The notes: generated from the sequence alone by a model not told the origin. A DNA stretch of 32,084 nt from an uncultured Chloroflexota bacterium (GCA_937879875.1 CALFMN010000064.1:1-32084), one strand, 5' to 3'. Shown: positions 7,200 through 14,967, counted from the first letter of the stretch. A program made the numbers and translations.

Positions 7200-9053
7200 A
7201 TGCCGAACACCAAATTTGACGACCAACTCAAGGCGCTGCCGGCGAAGCCGGGCGTCTACATCATGAAGAATGACGCCGGCGAGGTGATCTACGTCGGCAA
7301 GGCGACGCGGCTCAAGGACCGCGTGCGCTCCTACTTCGGCTCGCCGCGCAGCCTTGAAGCGAAGACGCGGCGGCTGGTCAAGCAGATCGCCGACTTCGAG
7401 TACATCCTCTGCCGCAGCGAGCAGGAGGCGCTGATCCTCGAATCGACGCTGGTGAAGAAGCACCAGCCGTTCTTCAACGTGCGGCTCAAAGACGACAAGC
7501 ACTATCCGTACCTGAAGGTCGATCTGCAGGACCCCTGGCCGCGCGTCTACATCACGCGCAAGGTCGAGAACGACGGCTCGCGCTACTTCGGGCCGTACGC
7601 CAGCGCCGGCTCCGTGCGGCTCACGCTCGACCTGGTCAAGAAGCTCTTTCCCTGGCGCTCCTGCACCAAGACGATCACCGGCACGGACCCGCGCCCCTGC
7701 CTCGACTACTACATCCACCGCTGCATCGCGCCCTGCACCTCGTACTGCACCAAAGAGGAGTACGACGCCGTCATCCAGCAGGTGATCAAGTTCCTCGAAG
7801 GCCGCACGCAGGAGGTCGTGGACGAACTTTCCGGCAAAATGGACGAAGCGGCCGACGAGTACGACTACGAGCGCGCGGCGATGTACCGCGACCAGATCAA
7901 GGCCGTGCAGCGGGTGATGGAGCGCCAGCAGATGGCGACGACGAAACCCGTGGACTGGGACGTGTTCGGCATCACCCGCGCCGACGACGAGGCCTGCGTG
8001 CAGGTTTTCTTTGTGCGCGGGACGAAAGTCATCGGCCGCGACCACTTCGAGCTGCAGGGCACGCGCGAAGAGAGCGACGCCACCGTGCTGCAGAGCTTTT
8101 TGCAGCAGTTCTACGACTCGGCGGTCTACATTCCCGCCGATATTCTGCTGCCGGTTGAGCCGGCGGAGCGGGCGTTGATCGAGGACTGGCTCTCCGAAAA
8201 GCGCGGCAAGAAAGTCAGCGTCGCGGCGCCGCAGCGGGGTGAGAAGAAGCAGCTCGTCGATCTCGCCAACGACAACGCGCGCGAAACGCTCGACATGCTG
8301 CGCGTGAAGTGGCTGGCGGACAAGGGCAAGACCGGCGCGGCGCTGGACGAGCTGCGCGACGAGCTGGACCTGCCGAAGCCGCCGCGCCGCATCGAGTGCT
8401 ACGACATCTCGCACACGCAGGGCACGAACCAGGTCGCCAGCATGGTCGTCTTCATCGACGGGCATCCGCGGCCGAGCGAGTACCGTCGCTTCAAGATCAA
8501 GCACGGCGACGGCAACAACGACGTGGAGAGCATGGCCGAGGTGCTGCGCCGCCGCTTCAAGCGGGCCGTGGCCGCGCGCGAGGCCGAAGGCAATGAAGAT
8601 GCCGCGGCCGAAAACGCCAAATGGGGCGATCTGCCCGATCTCGTGCTGATCGACGGCGGCAAGCCGCAGCTCGGCGCGGCGCTGGACGTGCTGCGCGACC
8701 TGGGCCTGGGCGAAGTGCCCGCGGCCGGCCTGGCGAAGGAGAACGAAGAGCTCTTCGTCTCCGACGCGAGCGAGCCGGCGATCCTGCCGCGCACCTCGCA
8801 GGCGCTCTATCTGGTGCAGCGCATCCGCGACGAGGCGCACCGCTTCGCCATTACCTTTCATCGCCAGGTGCGGCAGAAGAGCAGCATCAAGTCGGCGCTG
8901 GACGAAATCCCCGGCATCGGCCCCACGCGCAAGCAGGCGCTGATCAAGAAGTTCGGCTCCGTGCGCGGCATCCGCGAGGCCAGCGTGGACGACCTCAGCG
9001 GCACGCCCGGCATCACCCGCGCCGTGGCCGAGCGGGTGAAGGCGGCGCTGTAG
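7200..9053 (+). CDS. uvrC: excinuclease ABC subunit C (UvrC)
   Basis: A 617-residue full-length UvrC, the nuclease that cuts on both sides of a DNA lesion in nucleotide excision repair with UvrA and UvrB. The N-terminal GIY-YIG domain is seen as GVYIMKN...EVIYVGKATRLKDR, for the 3' incision. A Cys-rich segment CLDYYIHRCIAPC follows. The UVR motif ELSGKMDEAADEYDYERAA contacts UvrB. The RNase H-like domain includes IECYDISHTQG and DLVLIDGGKPQL, for the 5' incision. Tandem helix-hairpin-helix motifs close the protein (IPGIGPTRKQALIKKFGSV, LSGTPGITRAVAERV). The start is fixed by MPNTKFDDQLKALPAKPGVY. No other uvr genes are nearby. The likely absence of a leader is its only oddity. Confidence 0.98.
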   Translation: MPNTKFDDQLKALPAKPGVYIMKNDAGEVIYVGKATRLKDRVRSYFGSPRSLEAKTRRLVKQIADFEYILCRSEQEALILESTLVKKHQPFFNVRLKDDKHYPYLKVDLQDPWPRVYITRKVENDGSRYFGPYASAGSVRLTLDLVKKLFPWRSCTKTITGTDPRPCLDYYIHRCIAPCTSYCTKEEYDAVIQQVIKFLEGRTQEVVDELSGKMDEAADEYDYERAAMYRDQIKAVQRVMERQQMATTKPVDWDVFGITRADDEACVQVFFVRGTKVIGRDHFELQGTREESDATVLQSFLQQFYDSAVYIPADILLPVEPAERALIEDWLSEKRGKKVSVAAPQRGEKKQLVDLANDNARETLDMLRVKWLADKGKTGAALDELRDELDLPKPPRRIECYDISHTQGTNQVASMVVFIDGHPRPSEYRRFKIKHGDGNNDVESMAEVLRRRFKRAVAAREAEGNEDAAAENAKWGDLPDLVLIDGGKPQLGAALDVLRDLGLGEVPAAGLAKENEELFVSDASEPAILPRTSQALYLVQRIRDEAHRFAITFHRQVRQKSSIKSALDEIPGIGPTRKQALIKKFGSVRGIREASVDDLSGTPGITRAVAERVKAAL

Positions 9054-9257
9054 GCTGTAACGGACCACTTTGACAGGTAAAGTGCTGGGGATGAACGGAG
9101 ATCGCTTCGCGGGTGGGGAGCATTGCCGTGCGCTTTCGCAACGCCCTGGCCGCCTGCCGCAACGGCATGTTCGTTCGGTACCGCCATCGACGACGGCGCG
9201 GCTAGCTTCCGAGAGGAACGGCAACCGGTGGCTCCAACTGGTGGCATTCATGGCATC

Positions 9258-9764
9258 GTGGTTCGCTTCTATGAACCGGCTGATCAAGCGCAGGTGCGCG
9301 CTCTCCATGATCGAACTCCTCCTGCCGCGAGCCTCGCGACTACACCTCAGCCCTGGCCGTCTGACCTCGATCAGATTCAGCAGACATATCTCGCGTTCTG
9401 GGTAGCAATCGCGCGCGACAACACCGGCGAGCAGCTGGTGGGGATGACCGGCGTTGAGCAGGCTGGCTCTGATGTACCGGCGCCTGTGCTGCGAGGGAGA
9501 TCGGGCATCGCGCGAATGAAGCGCATGCGGGTGGCGCCCGAACGACAACGACAGGGCATCGGAGCGCGGCTGACGGAAACCGCGATCGCATGGACGCGCA
9601 AGAACGGCTTCAACACGCTTCTGCTTGAGACGACACCCCGGCAGACTTCTGCAATCAGCCTGTACCAACGCATGGGCTTCACCGAGGTGGACCGCTCGAC
9701 GCTCGGGCGGTTTGAACTGATCTGGTTCGAACGCCCACTCACCGACCGAGGCGTTGCTAGATGA
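9258..9764 (+). CDS. GNAT family N-acetyltransferase
   Basis: The protein carries the acetyl-CoA binding core of the GNAT fold: MKRMRVAPERQRQGIGARLTE (motif A, with the RxxGxG/A loop as RQRQGIGA), then WTRKNGFNTLLLETTP and SLYQRMGFTEVDR, the usual C-terminal motif. Such enzymes transfer an acetyl group from acetyl-CoA to an amine on a small molecule or protein; the acceptor cannot be told. GTG at 9258 is chosen because the fold begins there (VVRFYEPADQAQVRALHD). The frame stays open to a TTG at 9123, and GTG at 9228 has a better ribosome site (AGAGGA), so the start is uncertain. The 204 nt after uvrC hold nothing else recognisable. Confidence 0.8.
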   Translation: MVRFYEPADQAQVRALHDRTPPAASLATTPQPWPSDLDQIQQTYLAFWVAIARDNTGEQLVGMTGVEQAGSDVPAPVLRGRSGIARMKRMRVAPERQRQGIGARLTETAIAWTRKNGFNTLLLETTPRQTSAISLYQRMGFTEVDRSTLGRFELIWFERPLTDRGVAR

Positions 9765-9824
9765 ACCAAGGCGCCCCACAAACCTGAAGGCATCTGCCCG
9801 CCGCGTCTCCGGTGCCCGCCTCGC

Positions 9825-9830
9825 TATACT
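9825..9830 (+). promoter_or_regulatory. -10 box of the Uma2 gene promoter
   Basis: TATACT with no convincing -35 box. It lies 9 nt before an in-frame ATG at 9840 and about 45 nt before the preferred ATG at 9876. Confidence 0.3.
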
Positions 9831-9875
9831 CGATGCACAATGCAGGCATGTTTCGGCACGCGGAGGAGCATGGTG

Positions 9876-10451
9876 ATGGTCGCGGAGCTGGTGGCACGGC
9901 GCTTCACGCTGGAAGAGTACGAGCGGATGATCGAGGCCGGCGTCTTCGACGAAGACGAGCGCATCGAACTGCTCGGCGGGAGGATCGTGCATATGGCGCC
10001 CATTGGCCTGCGGCATGCAGCCTGCGTCAGCGATACGCACGAGTGGTTTCTTGTGCGTCTTCAAGGACGGGCGATCATCCATGGTCAGAACCCGGTCGCT
10101 ATCCCCCCGGATGCCGAGCCCCAGCCCGATGTGCTCATATTGCGTTACCGAGCCGATCGCTACCGGACGCGGCGCCCGCAACCGGAGGACGTGTTGCTTG
10201 TCATCGAGGTCGCCGACTCGTCGCTGGCGATCGACCGTTTCCAGAAGTTGCCGCTCTACGCCGCCGCCGGTATTCCCGAGGCGTGGATCTTCGACCTGAA
10301 CGGTGGCCGCGCGCTCGTGCACCGCGAGCCGCGGGACGGGAGCTACACGAGCGTTACTGCCGTGGAGCGTAGCGGCACGCTTTCGCCGCTCGCCTTCCCC
10401 GAGTTGGTGCTGCCGCTGGACGAGATCCTCGGGCCGACGGCAGCGGAGTGA
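9876..10451 (+). CDS. Uma2 family (DUF820) protein, PD-(D/E)xK fold
   Basis: A 191-residue Uma2 protein, a family with a restriction-endonuclease-like fold that is abundant in Chloroflexota and cyanobacteria and has no established cellular role. Family marks are FTLEEYERMIEAG at the start, ERIELLGGRIV (Glu31), EPQPDVLIL (Asp85), LLVIEVADSS (Glu111) and RFQKLPLYAAAGIPEAWI with Lys124. ATG at 9876 follows GGAGGA with 8-nt spacing and starts right before the conserved region. An in-frame ATG at 9840 would add 12 residues and could be used on a leaderless message. The gene stands alone and ends at a terminator shared with the convergent annealing gene. Confidence 0.88.
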   Translation: MVAELVARRFTLEEYERMIEAGVFDEDERIELLGGRIVHMAPIGLRHAACVSDTHEWFLVRLQGRAIIHGQNPVAIPPDAEPQPDVLILRYRADRYRTRRPQPEDVLLVIEVADSSLAIDRFQKLPLYAAAGIPEAWIFDLNGGRALVHREPRDGSYTSVTAVERSGTLSPLAFPELVLPLDEILGPTAAE

Positions 10452-10496
10452 TCGCGCAAGCGCCCATCGCTTCGGGCTGATACCCGGAAATCAACG

Positions 10497-10522
10497 GCCC
10501 CCGGCCAGCGCTGGCCGGGGGC
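10497..10522. terminator. bidirectional terminator hairpin
   Basis: A perfect 26-nt palindrome, GCCCCCGGCCAGC followed directly by its complement, then TTT on the plus strand. It lies between the convergent Uma2 and annealing-protein genes. Confidence 0.75.
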
Positions 10523-10550
10523 TTTGGCGTGCGGCGGGATGCCTGCAAAA

Positions 10551-11318
10551 TTAGCTGGCGGCGCCGAGCTTGAGCGCGTCGATCGCCTCGCTGGCCTGGC
10601 GGCGGTTCAGCTCGGCCGGCAGGCAGTTGTAGCGGCTGCGCACCCACTCTTCGAGCGTGCCGTCGTCCATCGCCTGTGCGCCGCGGGCGATCGCGTAGAT
10701 CGCCTTGATCTGCGGCTCGGTCGCCGGGCGATCCGTCCAGGTGGCGCCACCGCCGAGCGTCGCCTGCGCGGCCGGCGCCGCGCCGGACGTTTCCTGCACG
10801 CGGCGTGCGGCGACGGGCCGCTGCGGCTGCCCCTGCCCGCCACGGGTGCTGCGGATGTCCACCGGCGCGTCCACCACCTTGTGCTCGTCGCCCTGGCCGA
10901 AGTCGAAGTCCTCGCAGAACTGCGTGCCGAAGCCGAGCGCGGCAAGCGCACGGCCCAGCGCCTTCGTCTCGGCCTTCTCGATGAAATCGCGCCAGTCGTC
11001 GGCCGTCTCGCTGCCCCAGCCCGTGGCGCTGCCGCGGCCGGGCACAGCAACCTGCGCCTTGAATACGGCCAGGTTACGGTCGAGGTCGAGCGTGACCAGC
11101 TCGGTGGCCACGTCGGCGTCCGGATGCTCGCTGCGCAGCCAGAGCAGCCGCCACTTAACCTCCATGTAGTCGAGCTCGATCGTCTTCCACTGGCCGTCCG
11201 GCGTCTTTTGCCGGCGGCTGAGCTTGGTCAGGTAGCGGGCCGGGTCGAAGCCCGTCGTGGCCGTGTGGCCGGGATTCTCTGCCTGCTTCTCCACGGCTGG
11301 CGCCTGCTGCTCGCTCAT
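10551..11318 (-). CDS. predicted single-strand DNA annealing protein (phage Rad52/Sak-like)
   Basis: A 255-residue protein. The N-terminal half has DPARYLTKLSRRQ, then YMEVKWRLLWLRSEHPDA and LVTLDLDRNLAVFKAQV. It ends in the block EKAETKALGRALAALGFGTQ (about 114-133), a sequence pattern I associate with phage-type annealing proteins of the Rad52/Sak superfamily. A low-complexity linker follows. A C-terminal small domain (ATEPQIKAIYAIARG...LNRRQASEAIDALK) is like the tail of other phage recombination proteins. Such proteins anneal complementary single strands in recombinational repair. ATG at 11318 follows GGAG. It lies on the chromosome without other phage genes, next to a divergent XerC/D gene. 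Its promoter carries an SOS-type box. Family assignment is from pattern memory. Confidence 0.6.
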   Translation of the reverse strand: MSEQQAPAVEKQAENPGHTATTGFDPARYLTKLSRRQKTPDGQWKTIELDYMEVKWRLLWLRSEHPDADVATELVTLDLDRNLAVFKAQVAVPGRGSATGWGSETADDWRDFIEKAETKALGRALAALGFGTQFCEDFDFGQGDEHKVVDAPVDIRSTRGGQGQPQRPVAARRVQETSGAAPAAQATLGGGATWTDRPATEPQIKAIYAIARGAQAMDDGTLEEWVRSRYNCLPAELNRRQASEAIDALKLGAAS

Positions 11319-11375
11319 CTCCCACTCCTTGTATCCATTGCACGCGTACGCTGTTCATCCCAGCGCCATAGTCGT

Positions 11376-11404
11376 AGTATATAGAACAGACGTTCTGAAG
11401 TCAA
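11376..11404 (-). promoter_or_regulatory. promoter of the annealing-protein gene
   Basis: On the minus strand TTGACT (11404-11399) and TATACT (11381-11376) are separated by exactly 17 nt, one of the best sigma-70-type promoters in the window. It is about 58 nt upstream of the ATG at 11318. Confidence 0.75.
11384..11395. promoter_or_regulatory. LexA/SOS-type operator within the promoter spacer
   Basis: GAACAGACGTTC matches the GAAC-N4-GTTC form of the LexA box known from Bacillus and Actinobacteria. Symmetry extends one base each side (AGAAC...GTTCT). It occupies the spacer between -35 and -10 of the annealing-gene promoter, so bound LexA would exclude RNA polymerase. Confidence 0.65.
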
Positions 11405-11551
11405 CGTTTATGTTTGAACATGCAGGCGTGAAGTTGAAAAAAGAGTCACAGGGGACTGTTATTTAATAACCGATTTGGTGTAATTCTATGGTAGCCTGTT
11501 GGACAGCAAGCGCAGGGCCGCGGAGGCCGCGGAACCTCGAGGAGGATCGCG

Positions 11552-12463
11552 ATGGAAGACGCCATCACCCGGTTTCTGCAGTTCCTGACGGTCGAGAAGG
11601 GCGCCTCGCAAAACACTGTCGCCGCCTACCGCAACGACATCCAGCAGTTCGCCACGTTCTGCGCCGCCGGCCGCACGAACGGCAGCCGCCCGGGCTGGGC
11701 GCAGATCGACCGCGTCCGCATTCAAGACTACCTGCGCAGCCTGCAACAGCGCGACTACGCCGACGCCACGGTCGCCCGCAAAGTCGCGGCGATCAAGTCG
11801 TTCTTCGGTTTCATGCATGCCGAGGGGATTACCGCCGCCGATCCGACGGAAAATCTGGCCTCGCCCCGCGTCGGCAAGTCGCTGCCCAAGCCGATCTCGC
11901 CGGAAGAAGTGGACGAGCTGCTGGAGCAGCCGCTGCGCCGCAGTACGCCGGAGGCGAAGCGCGACAAGGCGATGCTCGAGCTGCTCTACGCCACCGGCAT
12001 GCGCGTCACCGAGCTGGTTTCGCTCAACCTGACCGATATCATCCTCAACGACGGCACGGCCTACGTGCGCTGCATGGGTAAGGGCGCCAAGGAACGCACG
12101 GTGCCGATCCACACTCACGCCGCCGAGTCGCTGCTCACCTACCTGCGCGAGGCACGGCGCAAGATGGTGCGCACGCCCGGCGAGAAGGCGCTGTTTGTCA
12201 ATCGCCGCGGCGAGCGGCTGACGCGCCAGGGCTTCTGGCTGATCCTCAAGGGCTACGCCGAGTCGGCCCACCTGCGCGGCACGGTCACACCGCACACGCT
12301 GCGCCACAGCTTCGCCACGCACATGTTGCGTGGCGGCGCCCCGCTGCGCCATGTGCAAGAGCTGCTGGGCCACGCCAACATCTCCACCACGCAGGTCTAC
12401 ACCCAGCTCGCCAACGACCACGTGCGCGAGGTCTACGACCGGGCGCATCCGCGGGCGGTGTAA
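11552..12463 (+). CDS. tyrosine recombinase XerC/XerD
   Basis: A 303-residue tyrosine recombinase of the size of XerC/XerD, which resolve chromosome dimers at dif sites. The N-terminal SAM-like DNA-binding domain (residues 1-90) includes FLQFLTVEKGASQNTVAAYR. All catalytic residues are visible in the C-terminal domain: Arg151 in ATGMRVTEL, a Lys in the CMGKGAKER beta turn, His248 and Arg251 in HTLRHSFATHML, His274 in LGHANIS, and the nucleophile Tyr283 in TTQVYTQ. The start has GAGGAGG 7-8 nt upstream. Whether it is XerC, XerD or a single Xer cannot be told. No dif-like site is obvious beside it. It is divergent from the annealing gene and terminated by a palindromic repeat. Confidence 0.93.
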   Translation: MEDAITRFLQFLTVEKGASQNTVAAYRNDIQQFATFCAAGRTNGSRPGWAQIDRVRIQDYLRSLQQRDYADATVARKVAAIKSFFGFMHAEGITAADPTENLASPRVGKSLPKPISPEEVDELLEQPLRRSTPEAKRDKAMLELLYATGMRVTELVSLNLTDIILNDGTAYVRCMGKGAKERTVPIHTHAAESLLTYLREARRKMVRTPGEKALFVNRRGERLTRQGFWLILKGYAESAHLRGTVTPHTLRHSFATHMLRGGAPLRHVQELLGHANISTTQVYTQLANDHVREVYDRAHPRAV

Positions 12464-12478
12464 AACCGGCGCGTGGCC

Positions 12479-12550
12479 TCACCCCCAACCCCCTCTCCAC
12501 GTCTTTGCATCGCGCTGAGCGCGATCGTGGATGGAGAGGGGGCTTTTGTT
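12479..12550. repeat. palindromic intergenic repeat, copy A, acting as xer terminator
   Basis: CCTCACCCCCAACCCCCTCTCCA at the left includes an arm CCCCCTCTCCA (12489-12499) that pairs with TGGAGAGGGGG (12532-12542), followed by CTTTTGTTT. The loop carries a second hairpin ATCGCGC-TGA-GCGCGAT (12509-12525). It sits 15 nt behind the xer stop; the T-rich end makes it a plausible intrinsic terminator. Confidence 0.7.
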
Positions 12551-12602
12551 TGTGGCACACTTCGCAGTGCAGCAGGTTGCCAACAGAATTCGAGCGGATG
12601 GG

Positions 12603-12890
12603 ATGACCGGCATCGTCACCGCGATCGGGCTGGCGCTCAGCGCCGTAGCGTTAGCCGCCGACTGGTGGCTGACGATGCGGCTGCGGCAGACGGAGCGAGC
12701 ACCGCGCGAAACGCGGCTGTATGTGATCGCGCTTCTGTTCATCACCGGCTGCTTTGTGGCCATCCTCGGCATCGTCGTGCACTCCCCAGATCGCTACACG
12801 GCGCTGGTGGCATTCGAGCCAGGCCTTGGCGCCCTCATCGTCACTCCATCCATCGTTTCGCGCCTCTGGAGATCGAACCACCGACGCTGA
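12603..12890 (+). CDS. small hypothetical membrane protein
   Basis: A 95-residue reading frame beginning MTGIVTAIGLALSAVALAAD, a hydrophobic segment. A short basic/polar loop with TMRLRQTERAPRETR follows, then a second segment YVIALLFITGCFVAILGIVV, and a weaker third, LVAFEPGLGALIVTPSIV, before a basic tail. I recognise no family. The ATG at 12603 has GGATGG shortly upstream; the frame is open to 12531 but that part lies in the palindromic repeat. Being real is supported by the regular two- to three-helix pattern with positive charges between. It could still be chance in a GC-rich frame. Confidence 0.45.
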   Translation: MTGIVTAIGLALSAVALAADWWLTMRLRQTERAPRETRLYVIALLFITGCFVAILGIVVHSPDRYTALVAFEPGLGALIVTPSIVSRLWRSNHRR

Positions 12891-13269
12891 GCCAGCTTCA
12901 GCCGCCGCGGCCACCGGCTGGGCCACCGTAGCGCTGACCTGAACCTTGATCCCACGCGCCGCTGCCATGACGGCGCGCGGTTGCTCGCGGCTGCGGCCGC
13001 GACGGGCGCACGCCGTGCGCCCCTACAGGGGGTCGCCTCACGATTGGGAAAAAAAGTCATTCGCCAAGCACGGGCGGCCGCGCCCGCGCGTGTCAGCTTG
13101 AAGTCTGACTCAGCCGGCAGCCTGTCAGGAAATCCCGATTTGGACACTATCCTGACGCGTTCGCAGGCGATGGCTGACGTCCGAGACGGCTATACCCCGG
13201 CCGAACAGACAGTCGCCAAGACATCTAGCCAAATGATGCGGGGTCTCCCGCTCGCCCCGTGATGGGTGG
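12891..13269. other. intergenic region with a small hairpin repeat and an IS-end-like relic
   Basis: No convincing gene. A 93-codon open frame at 12981-13262 shows no domain, no ribosome site and an Ala/Arg-rich composition. It holds the hairpin GGGCGCAC-GCC-GTGCGCCC followed by CTACAGG (13004-13028) and, at 13228-13239, GCCAAATGATGC, identical to part of the IS-end-like sequence at 17158-17189. Confidence 0.6.
13004..13022. repeat. hairpin repeat of the GGGC...GCCCCTAC type
   Basis: GGGCGCAC (13004-13011), 3-nt loop GCC, GTGCGCCC (13015-13022), followed by CTAC. Similar hairpins are at 14750-14773 and 26037-26068. Confidence 0.55.
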
Positions 13270-13905
13270 TCACGCCGGCTGAACAGCGTCGTCCACGGCG
13301 GCCCGCAGGAGTGCGCCAGCGGCCCAGCGGAGCGTGGCCACGATCTCCTCGTCGTCGTCGAGTCCGGCGACGTCCTTCATGGCGATGACGGCCTCGGTCC
13401 CGAGGGTGAGGGTGAGCGCGGCACGGAGGCGCTGCCAGCCTGTGTTCCCCAACTGCGCCTGGAGCGGGTGCAGCGCGGCGTCCAGCCAGCGAGTCCGGCG
13501 GCCGGCACGTACGGGCGATGCCTCACCGCGGCGGCGGTTCTCGAGCCAGGTGTCCATGTAGACGCGCACGGCGGTGCGGACCAGGGGTTCCGCGGAGAGC
13601 AGGAGGGGCATCGCCGTGTCAATGAGGTCCGTCAGCCGTTGGGCGACGTCGTCGGTCGCGAAGCCGGCGACGAGCGTCTCGACCGGCGCCAGCAGGGGTT
13701 CGACCTGGGCCACATCCACGAGCAACGCTTCTTGCGTCGGAAAGTAGCGGTAGGCCGTCGCCCGCGACACCAAGGCCCGTTCAGCGGCGTCGGCGACGGT
13801 CGGCAGCGTCCCCTCACGCATGAGCGCCGCGGCGGCTGCGAGGAGCGCCGCCCGGGTCCGCTGCTTCTGATTGGCCCGCGGATCGGGTTGACAGGAGCCT
13901 TGCAC
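13270..13905 (-). CDS. TetR/AcrR family transcriptional regulator
   Basis: A 211-residue regulator if started at GTG 13905. The N-terminal TetR DNA-binding domain includes RTRAALLAAAAALMREG, then the helix-turn-helix PTVADAAERALVSRATAYRYF with the family ending YRYFPTQEALLVDV. The C-terminal two thirds is an all-helical ligand-binding and dimerisation domain without clear identity. It is divergent from a cupin gene, and two near-identical palindromes lie between them, so it most likely represses both. The frame is open upstream to a TTG at 13941, but that codon lies inside the first palindrome; GTG 13905 follows the TATAAG box at 13930-13925 closely. The inducer is unknown. Confidence 0.88.
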   Translation of the reverse strand: MQGSCQPDPRANQKQRTRAALLAAAAALMREGTLPTVADAAERALVSRATAYRYFPTQEALLVDVAQVEPLLAPVETLVAGFATDDVAQRLTDLIDTAMPLLLSAEPLVRTAVRVYMDTWLENRRRGEASPVRAGRRTRWLDAALHPLQAQLGNTGWQRLRAALTLTLGTEAVIAMKDVAGLDDDEEIVATLRWAAGALLRAAVDDAVQPA

Positions 13906-13932
13906 AGCGCTACAGTACCGCCATCTTATAGA

Positions 13933-13946
13933 GAGACGCAAGTCTC
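13933..13946. promoter_or_regulatory. TetR operator 1
   Basis: Perfect palindrome GAGAC-GCAA-GTCTC just upstream of the TATAAG box (minus strand, 13930-13925) of the regulator gene. It is paired with a second site centred 19 bp away. Confidence 0.6.
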
Positions 13947-13951
13947 AAAAA

Positions 13952-13965
13952 GAGATTGTCGTCTC
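13952..13965. promoter_or_regulatory. TetR operator 2
   Basis: GAGAT-TGTC-GTCTC, the same site as operator 1 with one changed arm base. Centres are 19 bp apart, close to two helical turns, so two dimers could sit on the same DNA face. It lies 23 nt upstream of the cupin ATG. Confidence 0.6.
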
Positions 13966-13988
13966 ATAGCTCATGGAAGGAGCAGACC

Positions 13989-14438
13989 ATGACCGCGCAA
14001 CCGTTGGTGGTGTCCCCCGCGGACCGCTCGCCGTCGCTGAACGTCGTGGGCGAGCAGATTACGGTGCTGGCCGCCGGGACCCAGACTGGCAGCTATGAGA
14101 TCTTTCTGCAGGTCGGACCCGAAGGCAGCGGTCCGCCGCCACACAACCACCCGTGGGACGAAGCCTTCTATGTCATCCGCGGCGAGGTCGCGTTTGCGGT
14201 CGGCGACGACGAGCGGATGGCCGTCCCGGGCACCCTCGTCCAGATCCCGGGCGGGACGACGCACTGGTTCCGCTTCGGCCCGGGCGGGGGCGAAATGCTC
14301 TCCCTGACCTCCCGCGCGGGCGCGGCGGCATTCTTCACCGAGGTGGACCGCACAATTGCGCCGCAGGCCCCCGACCTGGGCAAACTCATTGGGATCGCGG
14401 AGGCCCACGGGCTGCGCGTCCCGCTCACGGCACCTTGA
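13989..14438 (+). CDS. cupin domain protein
   Basis: A 149-residue single-domain cupin. Motif 1 is GPPPHNHPWDEAFYVIRGE with metal ligands His52, His54 and Glu58, and motif 2 is VPGTLVQIPGGTTHWFRFG with the fourth ligand His. Cupins of this plan are metal-binding proteins that range from dioxygenases and isomerases to binding proteins, so no reaction can be named. The ATG at 13989 has GGAAGGAG 6 nt upstream, a strong ribosome site. It is divergent from the TetR gene across two operators, suggesting it is the regulated target and that the inducer may be its substrate. A GC-rich hairpin follows at 14491-14524. Confidence 0.9.
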   Translation: MTAQPLVVSPADRSPSLNVVGEQITVLAAGTQTGSYEIFLQVGPEGSGPPPHNHPWDEAFYVIRGEVAFAVGDDERMAVPGTLVQIPGGTTHWFRFGPGGGEMLSLTSRAGAAAFFTEVDRTIAPQAPDLGKLIGIAEAHGLRVPLTAP

Positions 14439-14749
14439 GCGCGGGGCGGCACACCACCGTTTGCGCCTCACCCCAAGCACACGCTACGCGCGCGCCCCAG
14501 CGCCGGTGCGTCGTGGGGCGCGCGGCGGCTGTGGCCCGACACCGCGCCTGGCAGGAGGGGCACTGCACCTACGGGAAACTGACGGCCCTGGCCGCAGCGT
14601 GCCGGCTCGCCGCTGACCAGCACACGCGGCCGGGGACAGCTACGCCACGGTTAGCGAGGCTCACAGGACCGCCGGCACGCCAGATCACGGGTCGCCTTTG
14701 CGTACGATTTTCCGTTTCGTCAGGCGACCCCGACAGGTGCCTGCCGCCG

Positions 14750-14773
14750 CGGGCCGTTCGCAAACGGCCCCTA
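14750..14773. repeat. hairpin repeat of the GGGC...GCCCCTAC type
   Basis: GGGCCGTT, loop CGCA, AACGGCCC, followed by CTACC. It belongs with the hairpins at 13004-13022 and 26037-26068. Confidence 0.5.
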
Positions 14774-14843
14774 CCGTGCCGCGGTGCAGCACCCGAGCCA
14801 ACATTGCGCTTCGTGTTGTCACTGACTGCGGCCAGCCCCAGCC

Positions 14844-14880
14844 CCCATACCCTCTACCCTTCACCCTTTACCCTTTACCC
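14844..14880. repeat. short degenerate tandem tract
   Basis: Imperfect repetition of CCCTTTACC-like units (CCCATACCCTCTACC, CTTCACCCTTTACC, CTTTACCC) upstream of enolase; no function evident. Confidence 0.5.
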
Positions 14881-14967
14881 GCCCTCCGCCCTGCCCCCTA
14901 CGCCCTCCCTGTGGTAGCGTCACGATCGCGGCGCATCGCAGCATTGCGATTGGCCGCGGGAGGCAGC

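Larger units (their letters stand above)
14439..14967. other. intergenic region upstream of enolase
   Basis: No gene recognised. It contains a hairpin with 10-bp stem (14491-14500 with 14515-14524) behind the cupin gene, a GGGC-type hairpin at 14750-14773, and a pyrimidine tract of CCCTTTACC-like units at 14844-14880. The enolase ribosome site GGGAGG is at 14958-14963. The enolase frame is open through part of it but carries no family sequence there. Confidence 0.6.

Noticed and set aside
7194..10322. A 1042-codon open frame on the minus strand
   Set aside because: It is antisense to uvrC, the GNAT gene and the Uma2 gene, is rich in Arg/Ala/His/Val with no domain, and is a typical by-product of high GC content.
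12981..13262. A 93-codon plus-strand frame
   Set aside because: No ribosome site, Ala/Arg-rich start running through a hairpin repeat, no family resemblance.
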